64,000 bases of DNA from Variovorax paradoxus_P (GCF_050627025.1 NZ_CP192472.1); one strand, 5' to 3'; shown: positions 34,078 through 41,928, numbered from the stretch's first letter. Translations and numbers: made by a program. Notes: generated from the letters alone by a model not told the origin.

Positions 34078-34574
34078 GGCGAAATTGCTCCGACGATTTC
34101 GCCCGTATCCGGGTCCACCTGCATGCGCTCCCACTGCTCGAAGCTCGCGGGGAACGTCACGCCCAGCTCGCTCGCGGCAAAGGCGCTCACGCGATCAATG
34201 AGTCGGCTGTAGCCCTTCACGCCCAGGTCTTCGCTGCTTACGCGCTCGCGGCGGCGGACCTTCTTGCCCGTTAGGGGGTTCTTGGTCGTGACGGTCTTGT
34301 GGCCTAGGTACTCGGCGCGGAAATGCTCCTTCCAGACGGCCAGCGGGAACTGCGCCCCCTGCGGCCGCGCCTGCACCGCGATGGTCTTCAGCACAACGCC
34401 GTGGTAGTACTTCCGCTGCCGGTCGGTCTTAGCGTCCTCGTGCAGGCGGATCTCGATCTCGAGGCGACGGCCCGCGGCCCACTGCTCCTTGCACCATGGC
34501 GCGACACGCTCGAGGAAACTGGTGCGCGCCCGCTCCTGGTCAGGCCAAACAACATTCAGGGCAAGATCGGTCAT
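34074..34574 (-). CDS. ninB: NinB-family recombination protein
   Basis: The product has 166 aa. The NinB pattern is clear: an N-terminal strand, RLEIEIRLHEDAKTDRQRKYY, a helix, then WKEHFRAEYLG, VSSEDLGVKGYSRLIDRV, and a C-terminal PDTGEI. In lambda, NinB (Orf) binds ssDNA and can stand in for RecFOR to help Red recombination. It overlaps both the resolvase gene upstream and the YbcO-like gene by four bases. Confidence 0.8.
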   Translation of the reverse strand: MTDLALNVVWPDQERARTSFLERVAPWCKEQWAAGRRLEIEIRLHEDAKTDRQRKYYHGVVLKTIAVQARPQGAQFPLAVWKEHFRAEYLGHKTVTTKNPLTGKKVRRRERVSSEDLGVKGYSRLIDRVSAFAASELGVTFPASFEQWERMQVDPDTGEIVGAISP

Positions 34575-34999
34575 CGAGCGGTTCTCCGGTACGGCCACGC
34601 CACCATCGCAGCGTCGCGTTCGTGTTGGTTGCTGCGCCCGGCCCAGCGGGTCACGAGCGCAAATGCGTCTGCATCCAGCTTTGCGCCCTTGGCGGTCGGG
34701 CTGATGCCGTGGGCGGGAATGCCGAGGTCGGCGCAGATGGCGGTGACGAGGCTGCACCAAGCGTCGATCTGCCCCACGTTGCGCGCGATCTTCAGCGCGG
34801 CCGCGCGGCTGCCGACAGTGGTCCACACCTTGGATTCGAGCCGGCTGTCCTCGAACACGACACGCGCCGGTGCGTGTTGGCGCAGGAAGTGCTCGATGGA
34901 GTGCGGCTCGATGGTGCGGAGCCAGGTCAGCACGCCGCCGTCGAAGCAGGCCAGGCCGGTGCTGGCGCCCGGGTCGATGCCGAGAATGTGCACCGTCAT
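34571..34999 (-). CDS. RuvC-like Holliday junction resolvase
   Basis: The product has 142 aa, in the short phage range. The catalytic carboxylates of the RNase H-like fold are visible: LGIDPGASTGLA at the N-terminus, VVFEDSRLES in the middle, LDADAFALVT, and ERDAAMVAW near the end. It resolves recombination junctions before packaging. It sits next to ninB and small zinc-ribbon proteins, forming a recombination block complementary to the ERF/YqaJ block of the other operon. Confidence 0.8.
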   Translation of the reverse strand: MTVHILGIDPGASTGLACFDGGVLTWLRTIEPHSIEHFLRQHAPARVVFEDSRLESKVWTTVGSRAAALKIARNVGQIDAWCSLVTAICADLGIPAHGISPTAKGAKLDADAFALVTRWAGRSNQHERDAAMVAWPYRRTAR

Positions 35000-35259
35000 A
35001 GGAGTGCTCCCTGAAGGCTTTCGCGGATTGCCTTGAGGCGTTCGTCGGCCTTCTTGACGGCGGCATGGCCGTCCTTCCACTCCTCGCCCCAGATGCCCTT
35101 GAGCGCGGCGATGTACTCCGGCCGCAGGGCACCATCGGCGCGTGAGCGCCAGTACTCGGGACCGTTGGCGATGCCGCGGGCGAGGCACTCGCGGCAGTTG
35201 GCGGTGTAGCCTGGCCAGTCCGCGCGGATCGCGGCCTTGTCGCAGTTGGGGCACGTCAT
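34996..35259 (-). CDS. Small zinc-ribbon-like phage protein
   Basis: The product has 87 aa. CPNCDKAAIRADWPG...CREC near the N-terminus gives two C-x2-C pairs, probably binding zinc. The rest is a charged helix. Translationally coupled on both sides with ATGA overlaps. Function unknown; DNA or RNA binding is possible. Confidence 0.65.
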   Translation of the reverse strand: MTCPNCDKAAIRADWPGYTANCRECLARGIANGPEYWRSRADGALRPEYIAALKGIWGEEWKDGHAAVKKADERLKAIRESLQGALL

Positions 35260-35690
35260 GCGGCGACTCCTTCCAACAAGCGCTCGAAGGCGACCCAATC
35301 CAGGTGCGAGCCGCGCAGCTTCAGCTCCAGCTCGCACGCGGCATCGGTAAGCGACTTGCGCTGCAGCCCGCCGACGAGGCGGTCGCAGGCCTCCAGGCCT
35401 GAGCGCAACGACGCGCGGCGCGCTGGCGCGATGACCGGCTCACCTGCTTGCTCGTACAGCTCATTGCACGCCCCGCGGACGATGCGCACGTCCGGGTGGC
35501 TCGGCTCCACCTCCTCCGCGATCAGCGCGCCGAGCACCACGTACAGCACGCGGCCGGCGGCGTTGACGAACTGGGCGCTGTCGTCCCCAAGGATGGCGTG
35601 GATCTGCGCGCGCACGCTGGTCGCGTGCCACTGCTTCTCGACGATGGCGCGCTCGATGAGACCGAGCGCAACGGTGCGGCGGCGGGCCAT
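35256..35690 (-). CDS. Phage protein, unknown
   Basis: The product has 144 aa, mostly helical, with a basic N-terminus (MARRRTVALGLIERAIVE) and no motif I recognise. It is coupled to the zinc-ribbon gene and to the HNH-like gene. Such proteins are frequent in early leftward operons. Confidence 0.6.
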   Translation of the reverse strand: MARRRTVALGLIERAIVEKQWHATSVRAQIHAILGDDSAQFVNAAGRVLYVVLGALIAEEVEPSHPDVRIVRGACNELYEQAGEPVIAPARRASLRSGLEACDRLVGGLQRKSLTDAACELELKLRGSHLDWVAFERLLEGVAA

Positions 35691-36217
35691 CAGCGCAGTC
35701 CTCCCAGCATGTCGGCGCTGAAGTCCCGCCGGCTGCGCCCGCGGCGGATGTTGGACGCGGTGCCGTTGCCGAGGCGCCAGTTGCGGTCAAACCAGATCGC
35801 AGGCTTCGAGCTCGAGCGGATCTCGCGCACCATGTCTTCGGTGAGGTGAGACTTCGAGCGCTTCGTAGCCGCCATCCGGCGGGCGGACAGCAGGGACTTC
35901 TTCACGCGCTTCATCGCGGCCGAGCGCGTGCGCAGCACCAGGTGATCGGGATGCACGCAGAGCTCACACGGGCACTTCACGCCGACCTGGCGATCTGCGG
36001 GAATGGAGCCATGCAGCAGTACCCACAGCACGCGGCGCACGTTGTACACCCGCCCTTTCCGGCCGCCGAGCTTGACCTGCGGGTGCTGGCCGCCATTGGC
36101 GTGGCCCGTCCATTCGAGGCATTCGCCTTCGGGCTCAGCGTGCTTGAGCAGGCGCGCCAGGGTCAGCTGCTCGAACACCTCGATTTCGGAGTCCCACGGA
36201 TTGATCGACGGGATCAT
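35690..36217 (-). CDS. HNH-like endonuclease
   Basis: The product has 175 aa from the ATG at 36217. An N-terminal Trp-rich beta segment (CLEWTGHANGGQHPQVKLGG) is followed by the HNH-type core PCELCVHPDHLVL with two Cys and the HPDHL half-site. The C-terminal half has HTH-like helices (LTEDMVREIRSSSK). Such combinations occur in phage homing-type HNH enzymes. It is coupled by overlap with a 76-aa gene upstream. Confidence 0.65.
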   Translation of the reverse strand: MIPSINPWDSEIEVFEQLTLARLLKHAEPEGECLEWTGHANGGQHPQVKLGGRKGRVYNVRRVLWVLLHGSIPADRQVGVKCPCELCVHPDHLVLRTRSAAMKRVKKSLLSARRMAATKRSKSHLTEDMVREIRSSSKPAIWFDRNWRLGNGTASNIRRGRSRRDFSADMLGGLR

Positions 36218-36444
36218 GCGTGCTCCGGGTTCTGCTCGAACGCCAGGTCGTTGGCGGGCTGCAGCGCGGCTAAGTGCTCGGCGCACACGTCAAGGCGGGC
36301 ACGCTCCACGGCCCGGTAGGGGCTCAGTGCGGCTGCCGCAACCGGCGCGCCACGCTGGCGCAGCGAACGCTCGTACGCGGCGATCTGATGCAGGTTGCGC
36401 TGCGCGGAGAGGGCCACCTGGCCGATGGCGAGTGCAGTGGTCAT
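36214..36444 (-). CDS. Small helical phage protein
   Basis: The product has 76 aa, Ala-rich and helical, with a patch of Arg residues. ATGA overlaps link it to the HNH and replication genes. Function unknown. Confidence 0.6.
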   Translation of the reverse strand: MTTALAIGQVALSAQRNLHQIAAYERSLRQRGAPVAAAALSPYRAVERARLDVCAEHLAALQPANDLAFEQNPEHA

Positions 36445-37415
36445 GCGGGTACTCCTTGTCGTTGCTCGACCGCCCGACGAATGCGGGCCGTGTATTGCGG
36501 GAACGTCTCGCGGTCGACGCGCAAGTCGTGCTCATCCCATCGGCCCAGGCCGAGCTCCACTCCCTTGGCTTCGATGGTTGTGCGGTCCACGTCCCACGCC
36601 TTCTCGGGCATGCCAACACCCGAAGCGATGGCGGCCGCTTCTCCGAGCTGGCGCTTCACGATGCCGAGCAGGTAGGCGAAGCCCTTGGGAGGGTTGGACT
36701 TGGCGCAGATGTCGGCGGCCGCCTCGAAGGTTTCGACGGGCACGCCCTTCGCGATCAGGGCGTTGAGCTCCGGATTCGACGGGTTCACGTCAGCCACCTT
36801 CCTCGCCTTGATGGCGCGGCAGACCTCCCCGGCCTTCGTCGGGGTTTGGACATCCACCCCCACCAATCCGGTCGTGGTTCGGGCGTGGTGGGTGTTTTCT
36901 TCTTTACCAGTACTGGTTCCGGTTCCGGTTCCGGTGTCGTCTCTACCGGTGTCGTTCCGGGCGTCGTCCTGCTGGTGTCCGCCGGTTGTCCCGTGGGACA
37001 AATCCGGAGGGCCACCGGAAGCTGCAAGGCGCTCCGCGTCCTTCCGCTGGCGGTACTCCGCCTTCCGACGGCGCTCCGCTTCGCGCGCGGCCAACATTTC
37101 GAGCACGCGCTTTGTCACGGTGTCGTGATACAGCCGGCCGTCTTCGGCTTGCCACCAACCGCGCATCAGCTTCGCGCGCACCTTGGCGAAGGTCTTCAGC
37201 GGCATGCTGAGCTTGGCGGCAATCAGCTCGTCGTCGTCAGGCAAGGAGCCGCATGGCTCCTGGCGCCACGCTGTCAACCAGAGCATGAGGAGCCACGGCT
37301 TCACATCGGACGGCGCGAGCGCCCACGTATCGGACTGCTCGATTCGCTCGTGGTCGAGCTCGAAGCGCCAGCCCTTCGCTCGGGTGTCTGCGGGATATGG
37401 AACAGGTCGCGTCAC
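36441..37415 (-). CDS. Phage replication protein (DnaB-loader type, O-like)
   Basis: The product has 324 aa from a GTG at 37415. The N-terminal 115 residues form a winged-helix-type domain (DTWALAPSDVKPWLLMLWLTAW, later LSMPLKTFAKVRAKLM) like that of DUF1376 and phage O proteins. A disordered Thr/Gly/Asp-rich linker (residues about 150-185) follows. The C-terminal part ends in NPPKGFAYLLGIVKRQL, which resembles helicase-loading domains. It should bind the origin and recruit the host helicase. I did not find iteron repeats in it. Confidence 0.65.
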   Translation of the reverse strand: MTRPVPYPADTRAKGWRFELDHERIEQSDTWALAPSDVKPWLLMLWLTAWRQEPCGSLPDDDELIAAKLSMPLKTFAKVRAKLMRGWWQAEDGRLYHDTVTKRVLEMLAAREAERRRKAEYRQRKDAERLAASGGPPDLSHGTTGGHQQDDARNDTGRDDTGTGTGTSTGKEENTHHARTTTGLVGVDVQTPTKAGEVCRAIKARKVADVNPSNPELNALIAKGVPVETFEAAADICAKSNPPKGFAYLLGIVKRQLGEAAAIASGVGMPEKAWDVDRTTIEAKGVELGLGRWDEHDLRVDRETFPQYTARIRRAVEQRQGVPA

Positions 37416-37416
37416 G

Positions 37417-37797
37417 TCAGGCCGCCGCCTCCGTCGTCGGGTCGTTAGCCGCTGCGGCGCGGTGGCGTCCAACTGCCTTGGTGACGCGGAACTCGAAGAG
37501 CTCTGCGCGCGCAGGGTTCAGCAGCGCGAATAGGCGTGCGAGGTACGGCGTGTGCCAGTCGTTGAGCTTCCACGGGCCAGAGTGCTCGGCCAGCGCCGAG
37601 TTGTGGCGCAGCACCTCGATGATGGTGCGTGCGCTGTAGTGCTCGTAGCCGCGGCGCACCACGCGCATCGTCTCGCGCTCGAACGCCTCGTAGACGTGCA
37701 GGTTCTCGGGCAGGTAGGCCAGGAACTCCGGGGTGAAGCGGTCGGCGTGTTGCTGGGCCACCAGCAGCGGCCGCTTGATGGTCGGGGCGGTAGTCAT
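37417..37797 (-). CDS. Conserved phage protein, unknown
   Basis: The product has 126 aa. The pattern RRGYEHYSARTIIEVLRHNSAL, then KLNDWHTPYLARLFALLNP recurs in phage and mobile-element proteins of unknown role. It is coupled to the methyltransferase gene by ATGA and ends two bases before the replication gene. Confidence 0.65.
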   Translation of the reverse strand: MTTAPTIKRPLLVAQQHADRFTPEFLAYLPENLHVYEAFERETMRVVRRGYEHYSARTIIEVLRHNSALAEHSGPWKLNDWHTPYLARLFALLNPARAELFEFRVTKAVGRHRAAAANDPTTEAAA

Positions 37798-38975
37798 GCG
37801 GCCTCCAGGAAGAGCGATGGCTGACGCAGGCGCTCGGCCTGCAGCGGCTCGTTCGCGCGGTTCAGGTCGATACCGATGTAGTTGCGGCCCAGCGCCTGCG
37901 AGACCTCGCCGGTAGTGCCCGAGCCGAAGAAGATGTCGAGCACCGTCCCGCCTGCCGGGCATCCGGCCAAAACACAGGGCTCGATCAGCTTGCGAGGAAA
38001 GGTGGCGAAGTGCGCACCGCTGTACGGCTCGCTCGGGATGGTCCAGACGCTGCGGCGGTTGCGCGTCGACACCAGACCGGCTACCGCTTCGTCGAAGCTG
38101 GCGTTCATCTTGGTGCCGCTGCCAACGTCCGCAAGCTTTCGCTCGCGCCAACCCGCGCCGCGTCCCATCCGCTCGCTCTTGCCGTCGCCGTAGGCGCTGT
38201 CGTTGCCCGCCTCATTGCGCTTCGGCGACGGGTATTGCCCCTGCTCTCGGCCGTCCTTGTGGAAGCCGCCGTGCGCGCCCGAATGGGTCGCCCAGCCGTC
38301 GGGCGTTTTGTAGCGTGGCTTCGCCTCTGAGTCGTAGCCGTGGCCAAAGCCAGGCCGCTTGACTCCCAGCGCCTCGGCTGAGCGACGCGCGTGCGCGCCG
38401 CCAGTCACCGGCTCCTGCATTGCGTCGAAATCCCAGTAGTAGCGCTCCGACTTAGTCAGCAAGAACAGGTACTCGTGCGCCTTCGTGCAGCGGTCCTTTG
38501 CGCTCTCGGGCATGGGGTTGGGCTTGTGCCAAACGATGTCCTGACGCAACCACCAGCCGGCATCCTGAAGTGCGAATGCCAAGCGCCATGGCTGGCCGAC
38601 GAGATCCTTGGGCTTCAGGTGCCCGCGCTTGGGCTTGCGCTTCTGCCCTTCCCTGCGGCCCACGTCGCCGGCATCAGCGGGCTGGGCGCCCGAGGGGGTG
38701 GCGTAGCTGTCGCCCATGTTCACCCACATGGTTCCGTTATCGCGCAGCACCTGTCGACACAGGTCGAAGACCCCCACCATGGTGGAGAGGAACTCGCCCA
38801 GCGTCGGCTCGCTACCGAGCTCGAAGGGCTTGTCAGGGTGGTCGGCCGGCAGGTAGGAGCGCAGGCCCCAATACGGCGGCGACGTGACAATGGTGTGCAC
38901 CTGCACGCCGTCCGCGATCATGCGGCGCAGCACTGCGCGCACGTCACCGAAGTGGCAGCGGTTGAGCCAGTCCAT
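37794..38975 (-). CDS. DNA methyltransferase, beta class (N6-adenine or N4-cytosine)
   Basis: The product has 393 aa. Motif IV TSPPYWGLR lies near residue 32 and motif I DIFFGSGTTGEVSQALG near residue 355, with the target-recognition part between them: the beta-class order. The middle has a His/Gly-rich variable region. No restriction gene is nearby, so it is an orphan. It could protect phage DNA from host restriction or regulate genes. The target base cannot be told from the sequence. Confidence 0.85.
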   Translation of the reverse strand: MDWLNRCHFGDVRAVLRRMIADGVQVHTIVTSPPYWGLRSYLPADHPDKPFELGSEPTLGEFLSTMVGVFDLCRQVLRDNGTMWVNMGDSYATPSGAQPADAGDVGRREGQKRKPKRGHLKPKDLVGQPWRLAFALQDAGWWLRQDIVWHKPNPMPESAKDRCTKAHEYLFLLTKSERYYWDFDAMQEPVTGGAHARRSAEALGVKRPGFGHGYDSEAKPRYKTPDGWATHSGAHGGFHKDGREQGQYPSPKRNEAGNDSAYGDGKSERMGRGAGWRERKLADVGSGTKMNASFDEAVAGLVSTRNRRSVWTIPSEPYSGAHFATFPRKLIEPCVLAGCPAGGTVLDIFFGSGTTGEVSQALGRNYIGIDLNRANEPLQAERLRQPSLFLEAA

Positions 38976-39289
38976 CAGTGGTGCCCTCCCCGCTGCGCGA
39001 ATTCGGGGCCCTCAAAAGGCCCTGCCAATTTGCGCAGAGCGCCGATACGCTCCTCGTCATGAATCAGCTTTTCAGCCGCCATCGCCCGCCAGGTCTTGCC
39101 GTAGCAGGTCAGGTACACGAAGTCGCGCAGCAGCGTGGAGGCATCCGTACCGCTCAGAGCGCAGTGCTGCCGGAATACCTTGTCAGTCGCCTCGTCAACC
39201 TTGGTCTTCAGGTCTTCGGTCAGCTTGCCGAGGGGCCCCGCGATGCCGCGGGCGAAGGCCGGCTCTTGGTCTTGGTCGATGGTGGACAT
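38975..39289 (-). CDS. Small phage protein, unknown
   Basis: The product has 104 aa and is helical, with LRDFVYLTCYGKTWRAMAAEK in the centre. It ends one base into the methyltransferase start. Function unknown; similar small proteins occur in many betaproteobacterial prophages. Confidence 0.6.
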   Translation of the reverse strand: MSTIDQDQEPAFARGIAGPLGKLTEDLKTKVDEATDKVFRQHCALSGTDASTLLRDFVYLTCYGKTWRAMAAEKLIHDEERIGALRKLAGPFEGPEFAQRGGHH

Positions 39290-39316
39290 CTGGAATTGCA
39301 GGTTGGGGTGAAGTGG

Positions 39317-39499
39317 TCAGCTGACCGGCTGGAGGTCGGCGGTGCGAGCGAGGAACACGTCGCGAAAGACGGTGTGACGCCAGGAACCCGGGGGGTACGG
39401 GTTGGCCAGGGCGAGCTCTTCGCCCCGCTCCGCGGCATGCGCGGCGAGGTCGGAGACCTCTTCGTGGCTCAGTGAAGAGAGAGGCTTGACGTGCATCAC
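39317..39499 (-). CDS. Rmf/CrpP-like small protein
   Basis: The product has 60 aa. NPYPPGSWRHTVFRD following a helix (SDLAAHAAERGEELA) matches the Rmf/CrpP fold, whose members include ribosome modulation factor and phage- or plasmid-borne CrpP. It overlaps the YdaS-like gene by four bases, so it is the second gene of the leftward early operon. It might act on ribosomes during infection; this is inferred from the family. Confidence 0.55.
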   Translation of the reverse strand: MMHVKPLSSLSHEEVSDLAAHAAERGEELALANPYPPGSWRHTVFRDVFLARTADLQPVS

Positions 39500-39783
39500 G
39501 CGGCCTCCTCTGCGTTGGCCCGCGCAGCGAAATCGAGCACCGGGCGGCCCCCGGGGTTGGGCCAGACCGAGTCAGGTATGCGGCGCCAGGGCTCGCTTGG
39601 GTTCAGCGTCTCGCAAGTCACCACGCCGCTGGTAGCCCGCTCGATAGGCGGGCACCTCTCGGCTGGAACTGGACGCGCGTCTGATGCCCACTGGGAGATC
39701 AAAACCGGCGAGACGCCGATCTCGCGGCTGAGCCGTGAGGCGGCGCCCCGGCCGGCGCCGGAGAGGTATGTTTTCAGGTCCAT
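39496..39783 (-). CDS. YdaS/Cro-like DNA-binding protein
   Basis: The product has 95 aa from the ATG at 39783. Residues about 5-45 contain a helix-turn-helix (SRLSREIGVSPVLISQWAS). It is the first gene of the leftward operon, divergent from the repressor across 77 bases that hold two operator-like sites. Cro-type repression of the repressor gene is inferred. The C-terminal half is Pro/Arg-rich. Confidence 0.75.
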   Translation of the reverse strand: MDLKTYLSGAGRGAASRLSREIGVSPVLISQWASDARPVPAERCPPIERATSGVVTCETLNPSEPWRRIPDSVWPNPGGRPVLDFAARANAEEAA

Positions 39784-39790
39784 AGCCTTG

Positions 39791-39819
39791 AATTTAGCGT
39801 TACGCGAAAGGATCGTCAA
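39791..39819 (-). promoter_or_regulatory. Leftward early promoter
   Basis: On the minus strand, TTGACG (39819-39814), a 17-base spacer and TAAATT (39796-39791) precede the YdaS/Cro-like gene. The spacer holds GCGTAACGC, and the -35 box is flanked by GCGTTTCGC, so a repressor bound here would block the polymerase. Confidence 0.75.
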
Positions 39820-39858
39820 TAGCGAAACGCGCATATACGTTTTTCGCGTTTTGCTATC
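39794..39858. promoter_or_regulatory. Operator cluster between repressor and Cro-like gene
   Basis: Three related sites are visible: AGCGTTACGCGAAA at 39795, the RC of GCGTTTCGCTATTGA at 39817-39831, and TTTTCGCGTTTTGCTAT near 39840. Each has a GCG-N3-CGC or close core. The third abuts the repressor start codon, suggesting autoregulation. Confidence 0.65.
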
Positions 39859-39860
39859 GA

Positions 39861-40601
39861 ATGCCGCCCATGAAAGACATTGACGAGATCAGGCGAGACA
39901 ACCTGCGATTGATCGAACAGGAGCGCGGAGGGCCCGCCGAAGCGGCCCGCATCATCAACATGTCGGCCGCTCAGTTCGCCAACTTGCGCGATGGAGCGAA
40001 AGACTCGAAGACAGGCAAGCCGCGCGGAATGCGAAAAGAAACGGCACGCCGCATCGAGGAAGCGGCTCAAAAACCCGAGGGATGGCTAGACCAGGAACAT
40101 CAGACCTCGACCGCCCCACCGTCTCCCGCGCCGAGCGTGAGCGAAAACGAGGTGGTGATCGTCCAGTACGAGGTCGGCGGCGGGATGGACACGCGCGGCA
40201 AGCTACTCCTGGAAGCCGAGCCTCCCGGCATCATCAAGAGCTGGAAGGTCGACAGGGAGTGGCTGCAGCTGAACGTACGCTCGTACACCAGCCTGGCGAA
40301 CCTCTGCATCGTCACAGGGTTCGGCCCGTCGATGAAGGGGATGTTCAACCCAGGCGACCCCTTGCTTATGGATCGCGGCGTGAATCGTGTCGATCACGAA
40401 GGGGTGTATTTCTTCCGCGTCGGTGATGAGGGTTACATCAAGATTTTGCAGCGCGTCCCCGAGTTCAACGGACCCGGCTTCGTCCTGCGCGTGATCTCGA
40501 AAAACAAGGACGATTTCCCGCCCTACGACCTCTCCCCCAAGAATCCGCACCTCCAAATCATCGGAAAGATCCTGACGGTGTGGAGAAGCGAGCAGTACTA
40601 G
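39861..40601 (+). CDS. CI-like phage repressor with C-terminal S24-type domain
   Basis: The product has 246 aa. The N-terminal part (residues about 8-65) is a helix-turn-helix (AAEAARIINMSAAQFANLR reading GPAEAARIINMSAAQFANL). The linker is Pro/Ser-rich. The C-terminal domain has the Ser site GPSMKGMFNPGD and a Lys in GYIKIL, as in LexA/CI. No clear Ala-Gly cleavage pair is present; the corresponding region reads VGGGMD. The ATG at 39861 has no visible Shine-Dalgarno, so it may be leaderless; an ATG three codons on is possible. Confidence 0.85.
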   Translation: MPPMKDIDEIRRDNLRLIEQERGGPAEAARIINMSAAQFANLRDGAKDSKTGKPRGMRKETARRIEEAAQKPEGWLDQEHQTSTAPPSPAPSVSENEVVIVQYEVGGGMDTRGKLLLEAEPPGIIKSWKVDREWLQLNVRSYTSLANLCIVTGFGPSMKGMFNPGDPLLMDRGVNRVDHEGVYFFRVGDEGYIKILQRVPEFNGPGFVLRVISKNKDDFPPYDLSPKNPHLQIIGKILTVWRSEQY

Positions 40602-40627
40602 GCCCAACCTCGCGCACCAGCCATCTA

Positions 40628-40651
40628 AGCCCGCCACGCGCGGGCTTTTTT
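40628..40651 (+). terminator. Rho-independent terminator of the repressor gene
   Basis: AGCCCGC and GCGGGCT form a 7-bp stem around CACGC, followed by TTTTTT. It isolates the repressor transcript from the rightward early operon. Confidence 0.85.
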
Positions 40652-40690
40652 ACGCCCGCCGCCACGGCATCAAAGCCAATATCGAAGCAT

Positions 40691-40734
40691 TTTCGCGTTT
40701 CGCTATTGACAGTCATTTTGCGTTTCGCTAAATT
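40691..40734 (+). promoter_or_regulatory. Rightward early promoter with two operators
   Basis: TTGACA (40706-40711), a 17-base spacer and TAAATT (40729-40734) form a strong promoter. GCGTTTCGC occurs twice, just upstream of the -35 box (40695) and within the spacer next to the -10 box (40720). The same plan is used at the leftward promoter, indicating control by the same repressor. Confidence 0.85.
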
Positions 40735-40772
40735 ACTTCTCACGGCCACTGATCGGCCTACGAGGAGCGCAA

Positions 40773-40973
40773 ATGCACAACAAGCCAGGGGCACAGCCCC
40801 ACGCCCGGCAGAGCGGAAACGCTGCCACCTTTCCCGAGTTCACTGAAGAGCAGTTGATGGCGTTTGACCGCGCCTACGCGGTCGGCAAGGACACCGGTGC
40901 ACTGGACCAGCTCCAGGTCGCAGCCGCCGTGCGCCTGGAGCTCTCTCACAACCGCTCGGCGAGGCTGGCATGA
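40773..40973 (+). CDS. First gene of the rightward early operon, small protein
   Basis: The product has 66 aa. The ATG has GAGGAG eight bases upstream. A helical middle (FTEEQLMAFDRAYAVGKDTG) follows a basic Gln/Asn-rich start. Overlap ATGA with the next gene. Function unknown; immediate-early regulators are typical in this place. Confidence 0.6.
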   Translation: MHNKPGAQPHARQSGNAATFPEFTEEQLMAFDRAYAVGKDTGALDQLQVAAAVRLELSHNRSARLA

Positions 40974-41092
40974 AGGCAATCCTGCAAGCCCAGCTGATGG
41001 AAATCCAGCGCCAGATCGCCGCGATGCGGCGCCACTACGCCGAGGTGCGCCGCAAGCGCGCTGTGGCTCCGCTCACATGGTGCGCGGCATGA
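40970..41092 (+). CDS. Very small basic protein
   Basis: The product has 40 aa (MKAILQAQLMEIQRQIAAM...). It is a single amphipathic basic helix. It overlaps both neighbours by four bases, which supports translation. Function unknown. Confidence 0.5.
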   Translation: MKAILQAQLMEIQRQIAAMRRHYAEVRRKRAVAPLTWCAA

Positions 41093-41280
41093 GCACGGCG
41101 CTGCACGCTCCGGCCGACGGCGAAGTTGTCGGCATCGACACCGACGGATGCCTACTGCTGTGGGACAGCGAAGCGGGCTGCCCAATCAACTGCGGCGAGA
41201 CGCTGGCCGAATTCGGCACAGAAACCCTGACGCCAGAAGAACGGGCGGTCGTTTCCCAGGCCACCGGGAACGCCGCATGA
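41089..41280 (+). CDS. Small acidic protein
   Basis: The product has 63 aa, including GEVVGIDTDGCLLLWDSEAG. ATGA overlaps with both neighbours support it. Function unknown. Confidence 0.55.
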   Translation: MSTALHAPADGEVVGIDTDGCLLLWDSEAGCPINCGETLAEFGTETLTPEERAVVSQATGNAA

Positions 41281-41423
41281 GAGCCGCGCGGCACACCGCG
41301 GGCCCGCGCGCCCTTATCGAAGCGATTGCGTTGGCCGCGCGCTTCAACAGCGACGCCCGCGCGCTCCGCACGCGCCGTGAGGCCCGCCCCGCGCCCGCCG
41401 CAAATCGGGAGGCGAAAAAGTGA
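41277..41423 (+). CDS. Small Arg/Ala-rich protein
   Basis: The product has 48 aa, very basic, ending in ANREAKK. It is coupled to both neighbours by overlap. Function unknown. Confidence 0.5.
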   Translation: MRAARHTAGPRALIEAIALAARFNSDARALRTRREARPAPAANREAKK

Positions 41424-41692
41424 ATGGCCCCAACTACGCCTTTCCGCTGGTCCCCGCACCCGCCGACCAGCCCACGCTGGTGGGCACGGTGAACGCGGAC
41501 GACCACCGCCCCGGCCTCCTGCCTCGCTCGCTCGAAGACGCCTTCGGGCCCGGGCAGCGCTCCAGTTCCGTGCGGCTCCACATCGCGGTGCCGCGCCGCC
41601 AGCAAGTCGAGGAAGCCGTGGTGATCGCTGCCTCCGCGCTCGCCGGCCTCTTCGTTATCGCCCTCCTCTTCTACGAAAGGATCGCATCGTGA
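41420..41692 (+). CDS. Small membrane protein
   Basis: The product has 90 aa from a GTG start that overlaps the previous stop. A hydrophobic helix occupies residues about 66-84 (VVIAASALAGLFVIALLF), with a soluble N-terminal part. It might be a superinfection-exclusion or holin-like protein; nothing proves it. Confidence 0.55.
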   Translation: MNGPNYAFPLVPAPADQPTLVGTVNADDHRPGLLPRSLEDAFGPGQRSSSVRLHIAVPRRQQVEEAVVIAASALAGLFVIALLFYERIAS

Positions 41693-41928
41693 GCGTTCGC
41701 CTTGTCCATCCGCCGCGCCCGCAGGCCGGCGCCACCGCCACACCGACCGGCTTTCCGCCGGCCGCCAACGATGAGGCCATCGGCGGCCTCTGGTTCCCCT
41801 CCACCGGTCGCGACAACCTGGTCGTCGGCGCCCTGGTGTTGCTGCTGATTCTGGCCGCCGTGCTGCTCGCCACGTACGGCGAAGGCCCGCGCGATTCCTG
41901 GTTCGCTCTGTGGGGCATCGCGAAGTGA
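41689..41928 (+). CDS. Small membrane protein
   Basis: The product has 79 aa from a GTG start. One hydrophobic helix lies at residues about 45-62 (LVVGALVLLLILAAVLLA), followed by a short charged tail. It is paired with the 90-aa membrane protein upstream, and the two could form one complex. Function unknown. Confidence 0.55.
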   Translation: MSVRLVHPPRPQAGATATPTGFPPAANDEAIGGLWFPSTGRDNLVVGALVLLLILAAVLLATYGEGPRDSWFALWGIAK

